Shown: positions 16,592 through 24,019 of the stretch, one piece after another
Layout of the letters: the number at the start of each line of letters is the position of its first letter
Position numbering within the stretch: position 1 is the first letter of the stretch
Origin: Kineococcus rubinsiae
GTDB lineage: Bacteria > Actinomycetota > Actinomycetes > Actinomycetales > Kineococcaceae
Length of the DNA: 64,000 nucleotides
Direction: 5' to 3'
Assembly (NCBI RefSeq): GCF_011839805.1
Contig: NZ_VWPY01000015.1
Coordinates: 1 to 64,000, forward strand
The notes under the pieces: generated by a model
Told to the model about the DNA's origin: nothing
Databases searched by the model: none
The model's input: only the letters and a program-made list of their open reading frames with translations
Position numbers and translations under genes: made by a program

Positions 16592-17716
16592 GTGGACCGC
16601 TTCGCCCCCGCGCGCCGCGCGCTCGACGACCAGGTCACCGCCGGGCGCTTCCCCGGCTACGTGCTCGCCACCCGCGCCGGCGGCCGGGACGAGGTGCGCG
16701 CCGGCGGCTGCGACGCCGTCGACGGGGAGCCCCTGCGGCCCGACGCCCGGTTCCGCACGGCCTCGATCACCAAGCCGGTCGGGGCGGCGCTGGCCCTCGC
16801 GCTCGCCGACGACGGCGTGCTCGACCTCGACGCGCCGGTGGCGACCTGGCTGCCGGAGCTCGCCGAGCCCCGCGTCCTCCTCGATCCGGCCGGGCCGCTG
16901 GACGCCACCGAGCCCGCGCACCGTCCCGTCCTCGTGCGCGACCTCCTGCTCCTGACGCCCGGGTTCGGCTACGTCCCGCAGGACGGGCCGCTGCCCCGGG
17001 CGATGGAGGAGGCGGGCCTCGGGCCCTCCGGCGGGGCGCCCGGGATGTCGCCCGACGAGCACCTCGCGCGCCTCGCCGCCCTGCCGTTCGCGGCGCAGCC
17101 GGGGACCCGCTGGCTCTACCACACGGCCTTCGACGTCCTGGGCACCCTGCTCGCCCGGCGGACGGGCCGCGCCCTGCCGGACCTGCTGCAGGAGAGGCTG
17201 CTCGGGCCGCTGGGCCTGACGGCGACGGGCTTCTGGGCCGCCCCGTGGGACCTCGTGACGGCCTACCAGGTGGGGGCGGGCGGGCTGGAGGTCATCGACC
17301 CGCCCGACGGCGCCTGGGCCACGCCGCCGCGGTTCCCGTCGCTGGCCGCCGGCCTCGTGAGCACGGCCGCGGACCTGCTGACCTTCGCCGCGGCGGTGCG
17401 CGACGGCGGGCGCGGGGTGCTGTCCGGTGCGGCGGTGCGGCGGCTGACCACCGACCAGCTGAGCCCCGCGCAGCGCACGTCGGGGGCGCCGGTCCTCGAC
17501 GAGGGGACGTCCTGGACCTGCGGGGCGGGGGTCGTCGTCGCCGAGGGTCAGGAGGTGGGCCGGCCCGGGACCTGGGGCTGGGCGGGCGGACTCGGAACGC
17601 ACCTGTGGGCCGACCCGGTGCGCGACCTCGTCGTCGTCGTGCTCACGCAGGCGTGCTTCGACCACACCCCCGGCGGCGGGTTCGCGGGGTTCTGGCGGGC
17701 GCTCGCGGACGGCTGA
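16592..17716 (+). CDS. serine hydrolase, class C beta-lactamase/esterase family
   Basis: 374-residue protein of the beta-lactamase/transpeptidase-like fold (S12 type). The nucleophile Ser58 and Lys61 form the SITK box. Tyr176 in LYHTAFD takes the YXN position, with Ala-Phe in place of Asn. WGWAGGLGTH fits the third motif. No signal peptide or lipobox is seen, so it is probably cytoplasmic and an esterase or amidase rather than an antibiotic-destroying lactamase. The GTG at 16592 follows AGGAGG. It is monocistronic; the neighbours are divergent upstream and convergent downstream. Confidence 0.87.
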   Translation: MDRFAPARRALDDQVTAGRFPGYVLATRAGGRDEVRAGGCDAVDGEPLRPDARFRTASITKPVGAALALALADDGVLDLDAPVATWLPELAEPRVLLDPAGPLDATEPAHRPVLVRDLLLLTPGFGYVPQDGPLPRAMEEAGLGPSGGAPGMSPDEHLARLAALPFAAQPGTRWLYHTAFDVLGTLLARRTGRALPDLLQERLLGPLGLTATGFWAAPWDLVTAYQVGAGGLEVIDPPDGAWATPPRFPSLAAGLVSTAADLLTFAAAVRDGGRGVLSGAAVRRLTTDQLSPAQRTSGAPVLDEGTSWTCGAGVVVAEGQEVGRPGTWGWAGGLGTHLWADPVRDLVVVVLTQACFDHTPGGGFAGFWRALADG

Positions 17717-17731
17717 CGCGGCGCGGGGGCG

Positions 17732-18445
17732 TCAGGCGACCGCGTACGTCGCGATCGAGACGGCCGCGTAGTGCAGGGCGAAGGCCACGACCGTGCAGGC
17801 GTGGAAGATCTCGTGGAAGCCGAACCAGCGCGGGGCCGGGTCGGGGCGCTTCGTCCCGTAGACGACGGCCCCCGCGGTGTAGAGCACGCCGCCGGCGAGG
17901 ACGAGGGCCGCGACGAGCCAGCCGCCGACGCGCGCGTACTCGCCCACGTAGCCGACCGAGGCCCAGCCGAGCAGGACGTACAGCGGCACGTACAGCCAGC
18001 GCGGGGCCCCGACCCAGAACACGCGGAACAGCACGCCCGCCACGGCCCCCGCCCAGACCACGGTCAGCAGGACCCGCGCCGTGCCCGCGGCCAGCATGGT
18101 CACCGCCAGCGGCGTCGCCGTGCCCGCGATGAGCAGGAAGATGTTGCTGTGGTCCAGGCGCTTGAGGCGCCCGTGGGCCGCGGCCGCCCACGGCAGCCGG
18201 TGGTAGAGGGCGCTCGTGCCGAACAGCAGGGCCGCGCTGGCGGCGAAGACCGCGGCGGCCGCGCGGCTGCCGTCCGTCGGCGCGAGGACGACGAGGACGA
18301 CGCCCGCCACGAGGACCACGGGGAACGACCCCGCGTGCAGCCACCCCCGCAGCCGGGGCTTGTTGGCGCTGAGCGTCTCGGCCAGGTGCCGGCTCGCGAG
18401 GGGCGCCGGGGAGGTCGGCGGGGTGGCGAGGGGCTCGACCGGCAT
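17732..18445 (-). CDS. TrhA/hemolysin III-family (PAQR) membrane protein
   Basis: 237-residue seven-span membrane protein. The signatures are SALYHRLPW, LDHSNIFLLIAGTATPL and WFGFHEIFHACTVVAFALHY. The conserved Ser, His and Asp residues of the PAQR superfamily sit at membrane faces and are thought to form a metal-dependent hydrolase site. Bacterial members influence membrane fluidity; the hemolysin name is historical. It diverges from the prenyl diphosphate synthase gene, as Rv1085c and Rv1086 do in M. tuberculosis. A sharp dyad at 18471-18490 lies between the two. Confidence 0.92.
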   Translation of the reverse strand: MPVEPLATPPTSPAPLASRHLAETLSANKPRLRGWLHAGSFPVVLVAGVVLVVLAPTDGSRAAAAVFAASAALLFGTSALYHRLPWAAAAHGRLKRLDHSNIFLLIAGTATPLAVTMLAAGTARVLLTVVWAGAVAGVLFRVFWVGAPRWLYVPLYVLLGWASVGYVGEYARVGGWLVAALVLAGGVLYTAGAVVYGTKRPDPAPRWFGFHEIFHACTVVAFALHYAAVSIATYAVA

Positions 18446-18470
18446 GCCGGGAGGCTACGTGACCCGGGTG

Positions 18471-18490
18471 GCCGATCGACGCCGATCGGC
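18471..18490. promoter_or_regulatory. dyad in the trhA/uppS divergent promoter region
   Basis: GCCGATCG-ACGC-CGATCGGC: perfect 8-bp arms around 4 bases. It overlaps the expected -35 position of the promoter whose -10 (TATAGC, 18505-18510) precedes the prenyl synthase ATG at 18521. Possible operator for either gene. Confidence 0.4.
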
Positions 18491-18504
18491 GTGGGGGACC
18501 GGGG

Positions 18505-18510
18505 TATAGC
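18505..18510 (+). promoter_or_regulatory. -10 element of prenyl synthase gene
   Basis: TATAGC, 10 bases before the ATG at 18521, with no ribosome binding site. This implies a leaderless or nearly leaderless mRNA. Confidence 0.4.
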
Positions 18511-18520
18511 GTGAGCGCCG

Positions 18521-19282
18521 ATGGCCCTCCACGAACTCCTCTACGGCGCGTACGGGCGGCTCCTGGAGCGGTCGCTGGACCGCTCCGCGCTGCCCCGCCA
18601 CGTGGGGATCATCCTCGACGGCAACCGGCGCTGGGCGAAGGCCTTCGGCACCACCACGGCCCACGGCCACCGCGCCGGGGCGGACAAGATCCAGGAAGTC
18701 CTGCAGTGGTGCGACGACGAGGGCATCGAGGTCGTCACCCTCTACCTGCTGTCCACGGACAACCTGCACCGCCCGCAGGACGAGCTGGCCCCGCTCATCG
18801 AGATCGTGGAGGACGCCGTCGCCCGGGTGGCCGCCACGCGGCGCTGGAAGGTGCACCCCGTCGGCGCGCTGGACCTGCTGCCGCAGGAGACGGCGGACCG
18901 CATCCGCGAGCTGCAGCGCCAGACCGCCGACGTCGGCAAGGGCGTGGTCAACGTCGCGATCGGCTACGGCGGCCGGCAGGAGATCGCCGACGCCGTCCGC
19001 GCGCTGCTGCTGGAGCACGCGGCCAAGGGCACGAGCATCGAGCAGCTCGCCGAGGTCCTGCAGGTCGACCACATCGCCGCGCACCTCTACACCAAGGGCC
19101 AGCCCGACCCGGACCTCGTGATCCGGACGTCGGGGGAGCAGCGGCTGTCCGGGTTCCTGCTCTGGCAGAGCGCGCACTCGGAGTTCTACTTCTGCGAGGT
19201 CCTGTGGCCGGACTTCCGCAAGGTCGACTTCCTGCGGGCGCTGCGCGCCTACTCCGAGCGCGAGCGCCGCTTCGGCTCCTGA
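18521..19282 (+). CDS. cis-prenyltransferase (Z-isoprenyl diphosphate synthase)
   Basis: 253-residue undecaprenyl-pyrophosphate-synthase-family enzyme. It condenses isopentenyl diphosphate in cis configuration to make the polyprenyl carrier or its short precursor. The catalytic Asp33 lies in ILDGNRRWAK, followed by the conserved HGHRAGADK. The substrate-binding TSGEQRLSGFLLWQS segment and the Glu of FYFCEVLWPDFR are present. Mycobacteria have a short-chain (Rv1086) and a long-chain enzyme. Synteny with a hemolysin III gene favours the Rv1086-like Z,E-farnesyl diphosphate synthase, but chain length cannot be decided here. It uses the same isopentenyl diphosphate that IspH (38410) helps produce. 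Confidence 0.93.
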   Translation: MALHELLYGAYGRLLERSLDRSALPRHVGIILDGNRRWAKAFGTTTAHGHRAGADKIQEVLQWCDDEGIEVVTLYLLSTDNLHRPQDELAPLIEIVEDAVARVAATRRWKVHPVGALDLLPQETADRIRELQRQTADVGKGVVNVAIGYGGRQEIADAVRALLLEHAAKGTSIEQLAEVLQVDHIAAHLYTKGQPDPDLVIRTSGEQRLSGFLLWQSAHSEFYFCEVLWPDFRKVDFLRALRAYSERERRFGS

Positions 19283-19558
19283 GCGGGCCCCCGCCGGACA
19301 CCTGCGCGTCACCCGCCCGCCGTCCCCCGAACAGCCGCTGCCGTGCGTGTTCCGCCTCCGCGGCAGCGCGTCCGGGATAGCGTCGACGGTGTCGGGAGGC
19401 GCCCGCCGCCCGTACGGGAGGTCCTGGGTGCGCACGCTGTCCAGCACGGCCGAGGGGCCTCACCGCGCCTCGCCCGCACCCGCGACCTGAGGTCCCGGCC
19501 CCTTTGCCGAGGGGGGCCCGGGCGCTGGCCGCCGGGGCTCCCGAGACGGGAGACGTCC

Positions 19559-20941
19559 GTGGTCCAGAGCTCCGCCCCCACGCCGCACACCCCCACCGCG
19601 ACCTCCACCGCGAACTCCGAGGCCCGCCCCGAGCCGGGCGACGGCCGCCGGACCTTCGTCCTCGACACCTCCGTCCTGCTGTCCGACCCGGGGGCGCTGA
19701 CGCGCTTCGCGGAGCACGACGTGGTCCTGCCGATCGTCGTCGTGAGCGAGCTGGAGGGGAAGCGGCACCACCCCGAGCTCGGCTACTTCGCCCGGGAGGC
19801 GCTGCGCCGCCTGGACGACCTGCGCGTGGAGTTCGGCCGCCTCGACCAGCCGATGCCGCTGGGCGCGCAGGGCGGGACCCTGCGCGTGGAGCTCAACCAC
19901 TCCGACGTCTCGACGCTGCCGGCCGGGCTGCGCGGCGGGTCGCTCGCCACCAGCGGGGACACCCGGATCCTCGCCGTGGCCCGCAACCTCGCCGACGAGG
20001 GCTTCGACGTCACGGTGGTCACCAAGGACGTGCCGCTGCGCGTGAAGGCGTCCGCGGTGGGCCTGACGGCGGACGAGTACCGCGCCGAGCTCGCGCCGGA
20101 CTCGGGCTGGACCGGGGTGGCGGAGCTGACGGCGACGGCCGAGGAGGTCGGCGAGCTCTACGAGGCCGGGCGCATCGAGCACGCCGAGGCGCGGGAGATG
20201 CCCACCAACACGGGTGTCGTGCTGTCCTCCCCGCGCGGGCACGCGCTGGGCCGGGTCACCGCGGACAAGCAGCTGAAGCTGGTGCGCGGCGACCGCGAGG
20301 CGTTCGGCGTGCACGGGCGCTCGGCCGAGCAGCGCCTCGCCCTCGACCTGCTGCTGGACCCGGAGGTGAGCATCGTCTCCCTCGGCGGCCGGGCGGGGAC
20401 GGGGAAGTCGGCGCTCGCGCTGTGCGCGGGGCTGGAGGCGGTGCTCGAGCGGCGCGAGCAGCGCAAGGTGGTCGTCTTCCGGCCGCTGTACGCCGTCGGC
20501 GGCCAGGACCTCGGCTACCTGCCGGGGTCGGAGGCCGAGAAGATGGGGCCGTGGGGGCAGGCCGTCTTCGACACGCTCGAGGCGCTGGTCAGCCCGGCCG
20601 TGGTCGAGGAGGTCATGCACCGCGGGATGCTCGAGGTGCTGCCGCTGACCCACATCCGCGGCCGGTCCCTGCACGACTCCTACGTGATCGTCGACGAGGC
20701 CCAGTCGCTCGAGCGCAACGTCCTGCTGACGGTGCTCTCGCGCATCGGCCAGGGCTCGAAGGTCGTCCTCACCCACGACGTCGCCCAGCGCGACAACCTG
20801 CGGGTGGGTCGCCACGACGGGGTCGCTGCCGTCGTGGAGGCGCTGAAGGGGCACCCGCTGTTCGCCCACGTCACGCTCACGCGCTCGGAGCGCTCGCCCG
20901 TCGCGGCGCTCGTCACGGAGCTCCTGGCGGACTTCCAGTAG
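19559..20941 (+). CDS. PIN-PhoH fusion ATPase (PhoH2-type)
   Basis: 460-residue protein with two domains. The N-terminal PIN-like RNase domain starts [12 protein letters not shown] (first acidic residue Asp36) and continues with [12 protein letters not shown] and [10 protein letters not shown]. The C-terminal PhoH ATPase has Walker [10 protein letters not shown] (about residue 280) and Walker [14 protein letters not shown]. Actinobacterial PhoH2 proteins unwind and cut RNA in a sequence-dependent way. The first ~30 residues are disordered and Thr/Pro-rich. The GTG at 19559 is the best start, with a weak GGGAGA upstream. The 276 bases before it show nothing firm. It ends at a strong terminator. 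Confidence 0.92.
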   Translation: MVQSSAPTPHTPTATSTANSEARPEPGDGRRTFVLDTSVLLSDPGALTRFAEHDVVLPIVVVSELEGKRHHPELGYFAREALRRLDDLRVEFGRLDQPMPLGAQGGTLRVELNHSDVSTLPAGLRGGSLATSGDTRILAVARNLADEGFDVTVVTKDVPLRVKASAVGLTADEYRAELAPDSGWTGVAELTATAEEVGELYEAGRIEHAEAREMPTNTGVVLSSPRGHALGRVTADKQLKLVRGDREAFGVHGRSAEQRLALDLLLDPEVSIVSLGGRAGTGKSALALCAGLEAVLERREQRKVVVFRPLYAVGGQDLGYLPGSEAEKMGPWGQAVFDTLEALVSPAVVEEVMHRGMLEVLPLTHIRGRSLHDSYVIVDEAQSLERNVLLTVLSRIGQGSKVVLTHDVAQRDNLRVGRHDGVAAVVEALKGHPLFAHVTLTRSERSPVAALVTELLADFQ

Positions 20942-20955
20942 GCGCCGGCGCAGGT

Positions 20956-20987
20956 CGTCGCGGGGAGGAGGGAACCTCCCCGCGACG
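20956..20987 (+). terminator. terminator of the phoH-like gene
   Basis: 13-bp perfect stem CGTCGCGGGGAGG (20956-20968 with 20975-20987) and AGGGAA loop, 15 bases past the stop. Confidence 0.85.
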
Positions 20988-21022
20988 CTTAGCGTCAAAA
21001 CCTCGCCGAAGGGTGCGCAACG

Positions 21023-21038
21023 TGTGAGATGTTCCACA
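21023..21038. promoter_or_regulatory. CRP-like binding site upstream of transglycosylase gene
   Basis: TGTGAGATGTTCCACA matches the CRP/FNR-family consensus TGTGA-N6-TCACA at 9 of 10 defined positions. It sits about 290 bases upstream of a secreted cell-wall lytic gene. Crp is known to control rpfA in Mycobacterium tuberculosis and Streptomyces, so this fits an actinobacterial cAMP-Crp input. It is a pattern match only. Confidence 0.45.
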
Positions 21039-21069
21039 TAAGTCGACGGATCGTTGCGGTCGCGTTACC

Positions 21070-21327
21070 TCGCTGTGACGAAACGGGGTCACCGGGTTTG
21101 CTTCGGCACCCGGTTCCGGGGCAACGTGCGCTCCCGACAGCACCCCCTGCGCCGGCGCGCCTCCCCTGGAGGACGCCCGGCGACGTCGGGACGAGGCCCC
21201 TCACCGGGCCGGCGTCCCGCCGGGACCCACGACCGGAGCGCCGCCCCCGCGGACCCGGACGGCCCGTTCGCGGAGGGGTGGACGCACTCGACCGGGCGTG
21301 GGCCGGGCGAACGAGGAGAGGTCCGGC
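21070..21327 (+). promoter_or_regulatory. long structured 5' leader of the transglycosylase gene
   Basis: The stretch from the phoH terminator to the start at 21328 is ~340 bases without a gene. Its first 80 bases are less GC-rich and probably hold the promoter. The rest contains ACGGGGTCACC (21083-21093), a hairpin ACCGGGT/ACCCGGT (21091-21097, 21108-21114) and CCCGACAGC (21133-21141). The ACGGGG and CCGACAGC blocks recall parts of the ydaO cyclic-di-AMP riboswitch, which often precedes rpf/cell-wall hydrolase genes. Other conserved parts (GGGTGAAT, AGCTAACC) are missing, so the riboswitch call is weak. Confidence 0.25.
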
Positions 21328-22026
21328 TTGCCGACTCCCCCCCGCCACTCCCAGCACTCCGACCGCCCGGCCACCCGCCGCGACGGGCGCGCGACGCAGG
21401 CCGCCCGGCCGCGCCGCTGGACCCGCGCCGCCGCGCCCGGGGTCGTCGCCCTCGCCGCCGCCGTGCTCGCCGGCGCCTCGTTCAGCCAGGTGCCCGCCCC
21501 GCGGGCCGAGGCCGCGGTGCCGGACCACGTGATGCTGGCCGTGCAGGAGCAGGTGCAGACGGAGCGCGCGCAGGCGTGGTTCGACGCCTCCGCGCAGCGC
21601 GTGGCCACCAACGCCCGCCTGGCCGAGGAGGCCCGCCTCGCCGAGGAGGCCCGCCAGGCAGAGGCCGCGCGCCAGGCCGAGGAGGCCCGCGCGGCCGCCG
21701 CCGCCGAGGCCACCCGCAACGCGCTGCGCGACCCCCGCGGGGTCGCCCGGGTCATGGTCGCCGAGCGCGGCTGGGGCGAGGGGCAGTTCTCCTGCCTCGA
21801 CTCGCTGTGGACCAAGGAGAGCGGCTGGAAGGTCAGCGCGGACAACCCCTCCTCCAGCGCCTACGGCATCCCGCAGGCCCTGCCCGGCAGCAAGATGGCC
21901 TCCGCCGGCGCCGACTGGGCGACCAACCCGGTCACGCAGATCGCCTGGGGCCTGGGCTACATCGAGAACCGCTACGGCACCCCGTGCTCCGCGTGGTCGC
22001 ACTCGAAGTCGAGCAACTGGTACTGA
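21328..22026 (+). CDS. secreted transglycosylase-like cell-wall protein
   Basis: 232-residue secreted protein. A basic N-terminus is followed by one hydrophobic export segment (about 38-62, GVVALAAAVLAGASF) ending near an AEAA cleavage-like site. A coiled, Glu/Ala/Arg-rich region with repeated RLAEEAR-type units follows. The C-terminal ~75 residues form a compact lysozyme-like domain (LWTKESGWKVSADNPSSSAY, GIPQALPGSKM, YIENRYGTPCSAWSHS) found in actinobacterial transglycosylases; the Glu of KESGW is the presumed catalytic residue. The start is TTG at 21328 because GAGGAGAGG is correctly placed; ATG 21298 lacks such a site. Confidence 0.85.
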   Translation: MPTPPRHSQHSDRPATRRDGRATQAARPRRWTRAAAPGVVALAAAVLAGASFSQVPAPRAEAAVPDHVMLAVQEQVQTERAQAWFDASAQRVATNARLAEEARLAEEARQAEAARQAEEARAAAAAEATRNALRDPRGVARVMVAERGWGEGQFSCLDSLWTKESGWKVSADNPSSSAYGIPQALPGSKMASAGADWATNPVTQIAWGLGYIENRYGTPCSAWSHSKSSNWY

Positions 22027-22035
22027 GCACCACCC

Positions 22036-22084
22036 GCTGAGCCCGAGCCGCTGAGCCCGAGCCGCTGAGCCCGAGCCGCTGAGC
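22036..22084 (+). repeat. 14-base tandem repeat just after the stop codon
   Basis: Three exact copies of GCTGAGCCCGAGCC plus a half unit. Each unit contains TGAGC, the same sequence as the gene stop (TGAGC at 22024). Similar stop-linked arrays occur at 25719-25749 and 47686-47726. Confidence 0.85.
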
Positions 22085-22090
22085 ACGACC

Positions 22091-22125
22091 GACGCCCGCC
22101 ACCTCCCTCGGAGGGGACGGGCGTC
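22091..22125. terminator. bidirectional terminator
   Basis: Stem GACGCCCG (22091-22098) with CGGGCGTC (22118-22125) and an inner CCTCC/GGAGG stem, between the convergent transglycosylase and DUF2470 genes. Confidence 0.75.
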
Positions 22126-22152
22126 CGTCGTGCCCGGGGCGTGCCGCGGACG

Positions 22153-23112
22153 TCAGCGGTGGGCGCCGGCCAGGGACTCGTGGCGCGCGCAGGGGCAGTC
22201 GAAGAGCCGGCAGAGCGCGGCGGGCAGCTCCTCCTCGCCGCGCACCGGGATGTCGAAGGCCGCCCGCAGCACGGTCGTCGAGGCGCCGATGGTGCACAGG
22301 ACGTCCAGGCCGTGGCGGTCGGCGCCCACGACCGAGACCTCGCGGACCGCGCGGGCCGCCTCCAGCGGCAGCGTCCGCAGCACCCAGCCGACGAGCTCGT
22401 CGCCGTGGTGGGTCTCCAGGTGGGCGACCACGACGTCCTCGGTCTCGTAGAGGGGGTCGGGCGTGGCCGTCGTGACCTCCTCGTCGCCGACCACGTGCAC
22501 GCCCTGCGGCGTGGTGACGCGGACCTCGCCGACCTCCAGGCGCCACAGCTGCTGCGTGCGGCCCACGTCGAGCAGGGCGCCCAGCGGGCGGGCCGACGCG
22601 GCCGCCTGCGCCACGCGGCGCTCGTCGGCGGCGGGCACGGGCAGGACCCAGCCGGTCACGGTCAGCCGGGCGCGGGGGAGCGAGGCCTGGCCCGGCGGCA
22701 CGTCCAGCACGTCGAGGACGACGGGGACGCCCAGGTCGCCCGCCTGCGCGCCGAGCTCCTGCAGGCGCTCGTGCAGGGCGGCGCCGCGCTCGAGGAGCAG
22801 CAGCAGGTCGCCGTGGGCGTCGGTGAGGTGGGTGACGGGCAGCGACTCGGTGCGCGTCTCCCCGCGCCGCGCACCCCGGCCGGTCGCCGCACCGGGCAGG
22901 TGCTCGCCCTCGCCGCGGGTGGTGCGCGGCAGGTGCAGCGTGCCGGGGACCGTGCCCCGGGCCAGCGTGCGCGCCCACTGGGCGGGGGTCGTGCGGGCCG
23001 CGGCGCCGCTCCCGGCGGGGCCGCCGGCGGTCGGGGGCACCCCCTGCGAGGCCGTAGAGTTGGACGCGGTGCGCTCCGAACGTCCGTCGGATGCCGTGGT
23101 CCATCGGGTCAC
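22153..23112 (-). CDS. HugZ/DUF2470-like protein
   Basis: 319-residue protein. Residues 1-80 are low-complexity and probably disordered. The middle (LPVTHLTDAHGDLLLLLERG, ARLTVTGWVLPV) resembles a split-barrel flavin/heme-binding fold. The C-terminal ~85 residues match the DUF2470/HugZ pattern: VVVAHLETHHGDELVGWVL, then GADRHGLDVLC, then LRAAFDIPV. HugZ-type proteins bind or degrade heme, with His residues as ligands, so a heme-iron role is plausible but not shown. The GTG at 23112 follows GAGGAG. It diverges from rpsD, with an iron-box-like sequence 65 bases upstream of its start. Confidence 0.75.
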   Translation of the reverse strand: MTRWTTASDGRSERTASNSTASQGVPPTAGGPAGSGAAARTTPAQWARTLARGTVPGTLHLPRTTRGEGEHLPGAATGRGARRGETRTESLPVTHLTDAHGDLLLLLERGAALHERLQELGAQAGDLGVPVVLDVLDVPPGQASLPRARLTVTGWVLPVPAADERRVAQAAASARPLGALLDVGRTQQLWRLEVGEVRVTTPQGVHVVGDEEVTTATPDPLYETEDVVVAHLETHHGDELVGWVLRTLPLEAARAVREVSVVGADRHGLDVLCTIGASTTVLRAAFDIPVRGEEELPAALCRLFDCPCARHESLAGAHR

Positions 23113-23176
23113 GTGTGTCTCCTCGGAGCGCGATCGTCCTGGTCTGACGTGGAAGCGTCGTCGAGCTGATCTCGAC

Positions 23177-23195
23177 TGAGGCCAGGCTAACCTTA
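23177..23195. promoter_or_regulatory. IdeR/DtxR-like iron box between DUF2470 gene and rpsD
   Basis: TGAGGCCAGGCTAACCTTA agrees with the degenerate 19-base IdeR/DtxR consensus TWAGGTWAGSCTWACCTWA at 16 positions, including the whole right half except one. It lies 65 bases upstream of the DUF2470/HugZ-like start and directly before the rpsD ribosome binding site. The heme-related neighbour makes iron control sensible. Confidence 0.4.
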
Positions 23196-23210
23196 CGATC
23201 TGGAGGAAGA

Positions 23211-23819
23211 ATGAACAACGCTCGTCCCAAGGTGCGCATCAGCCGCGCCCTGGGTGTGGCCCTCACACCCAAGGCCGCCCGGTACATGGACCGTCGTCCG
23301 TACCCGCCGGGCATGCACGGCCGCAAGCAGCGCAAGGCGTCGGACTACGCCACGCAGCTGCGCGAGAAGCAGCGCCTGCGCTTCCAGTACGACGTCAGCG
23401 AGACCCAGCTGCGTCGTGCCTACGACCTCGCCAAGCGCAAGCCGGGCAAGACGGGCCAGAACCTCGTCACCCTGCTCGAGACCCGTCTCGACGCGGTGAT
23501 CTGGCGCTCCGGCTTCGCCCGCACCATCTACCAGGCTCGCCAGATGGTCGTGCACCGCCACATCGTGGTCGACGGCCGTCGCGTCGACCGTCCGTCCTAC
23601 CGGGTCGTCCCCGGCCAGGTCGTCGAGGTCGCCCCCCGCAGCAAGACGAAGACGCCGTTCATCGTGGCGTCCGAGGGCGGCTGGGCCGACAACGAGATCC
23701 CGGGCTGGCTCGACGTCAAGCGCGACGAGCTCTCCTCGACCATCCTCGCGCTGCCGGTGCGGGAGCAGATCCCCGTGACCTGCGACGAGCAGCTGGTCGT
23801 CGAGTACTACTCGCGGTGA
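23211..23819 (+). CDS. rpsD: 30S ribosomal protein S4, zinc-free type
   Basis: 202-residue S4. It nucleates 30S assembly on 16S rRNA and can repress its own mRNA. The N-terminal domain (VRISRALGVALTPKAARYMD) lacks the four Cys of zinc-binding S4, so this is the C-minus form. The central S4 RNA-binding motif is clear (LETRLDAVIWRSGFA, ARQMVVHRHIVVDGRRV). The ATG follows TGGAGG. In many bacteria rpsD is in the rpsM-rpsK-rpoA operon; here it stands alone with its own promoter and terminator. Whether a second rpsD exists elsewhere cannot be told from this window. Confidence 0.97.
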   Translation: MNNARPKVRISRALGVALTPKAARYMDRRPYPPGMHGRKQRKASDYATQLREKQRLRFQYDVSETQLRRAYDLAKRKPGKTGQNLVTLLETRLDAVIWRSGFARTIYQARQMVVHRHIVVDGRRVDRPSYRVVPGQVVEVAPRSKTKTPFIVASEGGWADNEIPGWLDVKRDELSSTILALPVREQIPVTCDEQLVVEYYSR

Positions 23820-23861
23820 TCCACCCGGCCTGAGTCCTCGCGGACCCGGGCCGGCACCACG

Positions 23862-23908
23862 ACGCCGGAGGGCGCCGGTCCCGTCTCGGGGCCGGCGCCC
23901 TCCGGCGT
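23862..23908 (+). terminator. terminator of rpsD
   Basis: Perfect 17-bp stem ACGCCGGAGGGCGCCGG (23862-23878 with 23892-23908) with a 13-base loop, 43 bases past the stop. Confidence 0.85.
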
Positions 23909-24019
23909 TCCCGGGCCCCTCGGCCGGGCGGGCGTGGCGACGCCCGTGGCGGCAGGCGTCCGGTGGCCCCGGCGACCGTCTGCCTGCCGCGACGCACGTC
24001 GCGCCGCGGGCCGCGGCCG

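Noticed and set aside
16592-17716. Antibiotic-resistance beta-lactamase
   Set aside because: The SITK box is present but there is no signal peptide, the YXN Asn is missing, and many cytoplasmic esterases share the fold. I call only a serine hydrolase.
17732-18445. Hemolysin toxin
   Set aside because: The family name is historical. The sequence is a seven-span PAQR protein found in most bacteria, with no virulence context.
19283-19558. Small RNA or riboswitch upstream of the phoH-like gene
   Set aside because: The 276-base region is GC-rich with weak, non-specific hairpins and no recognisable conserved motif.
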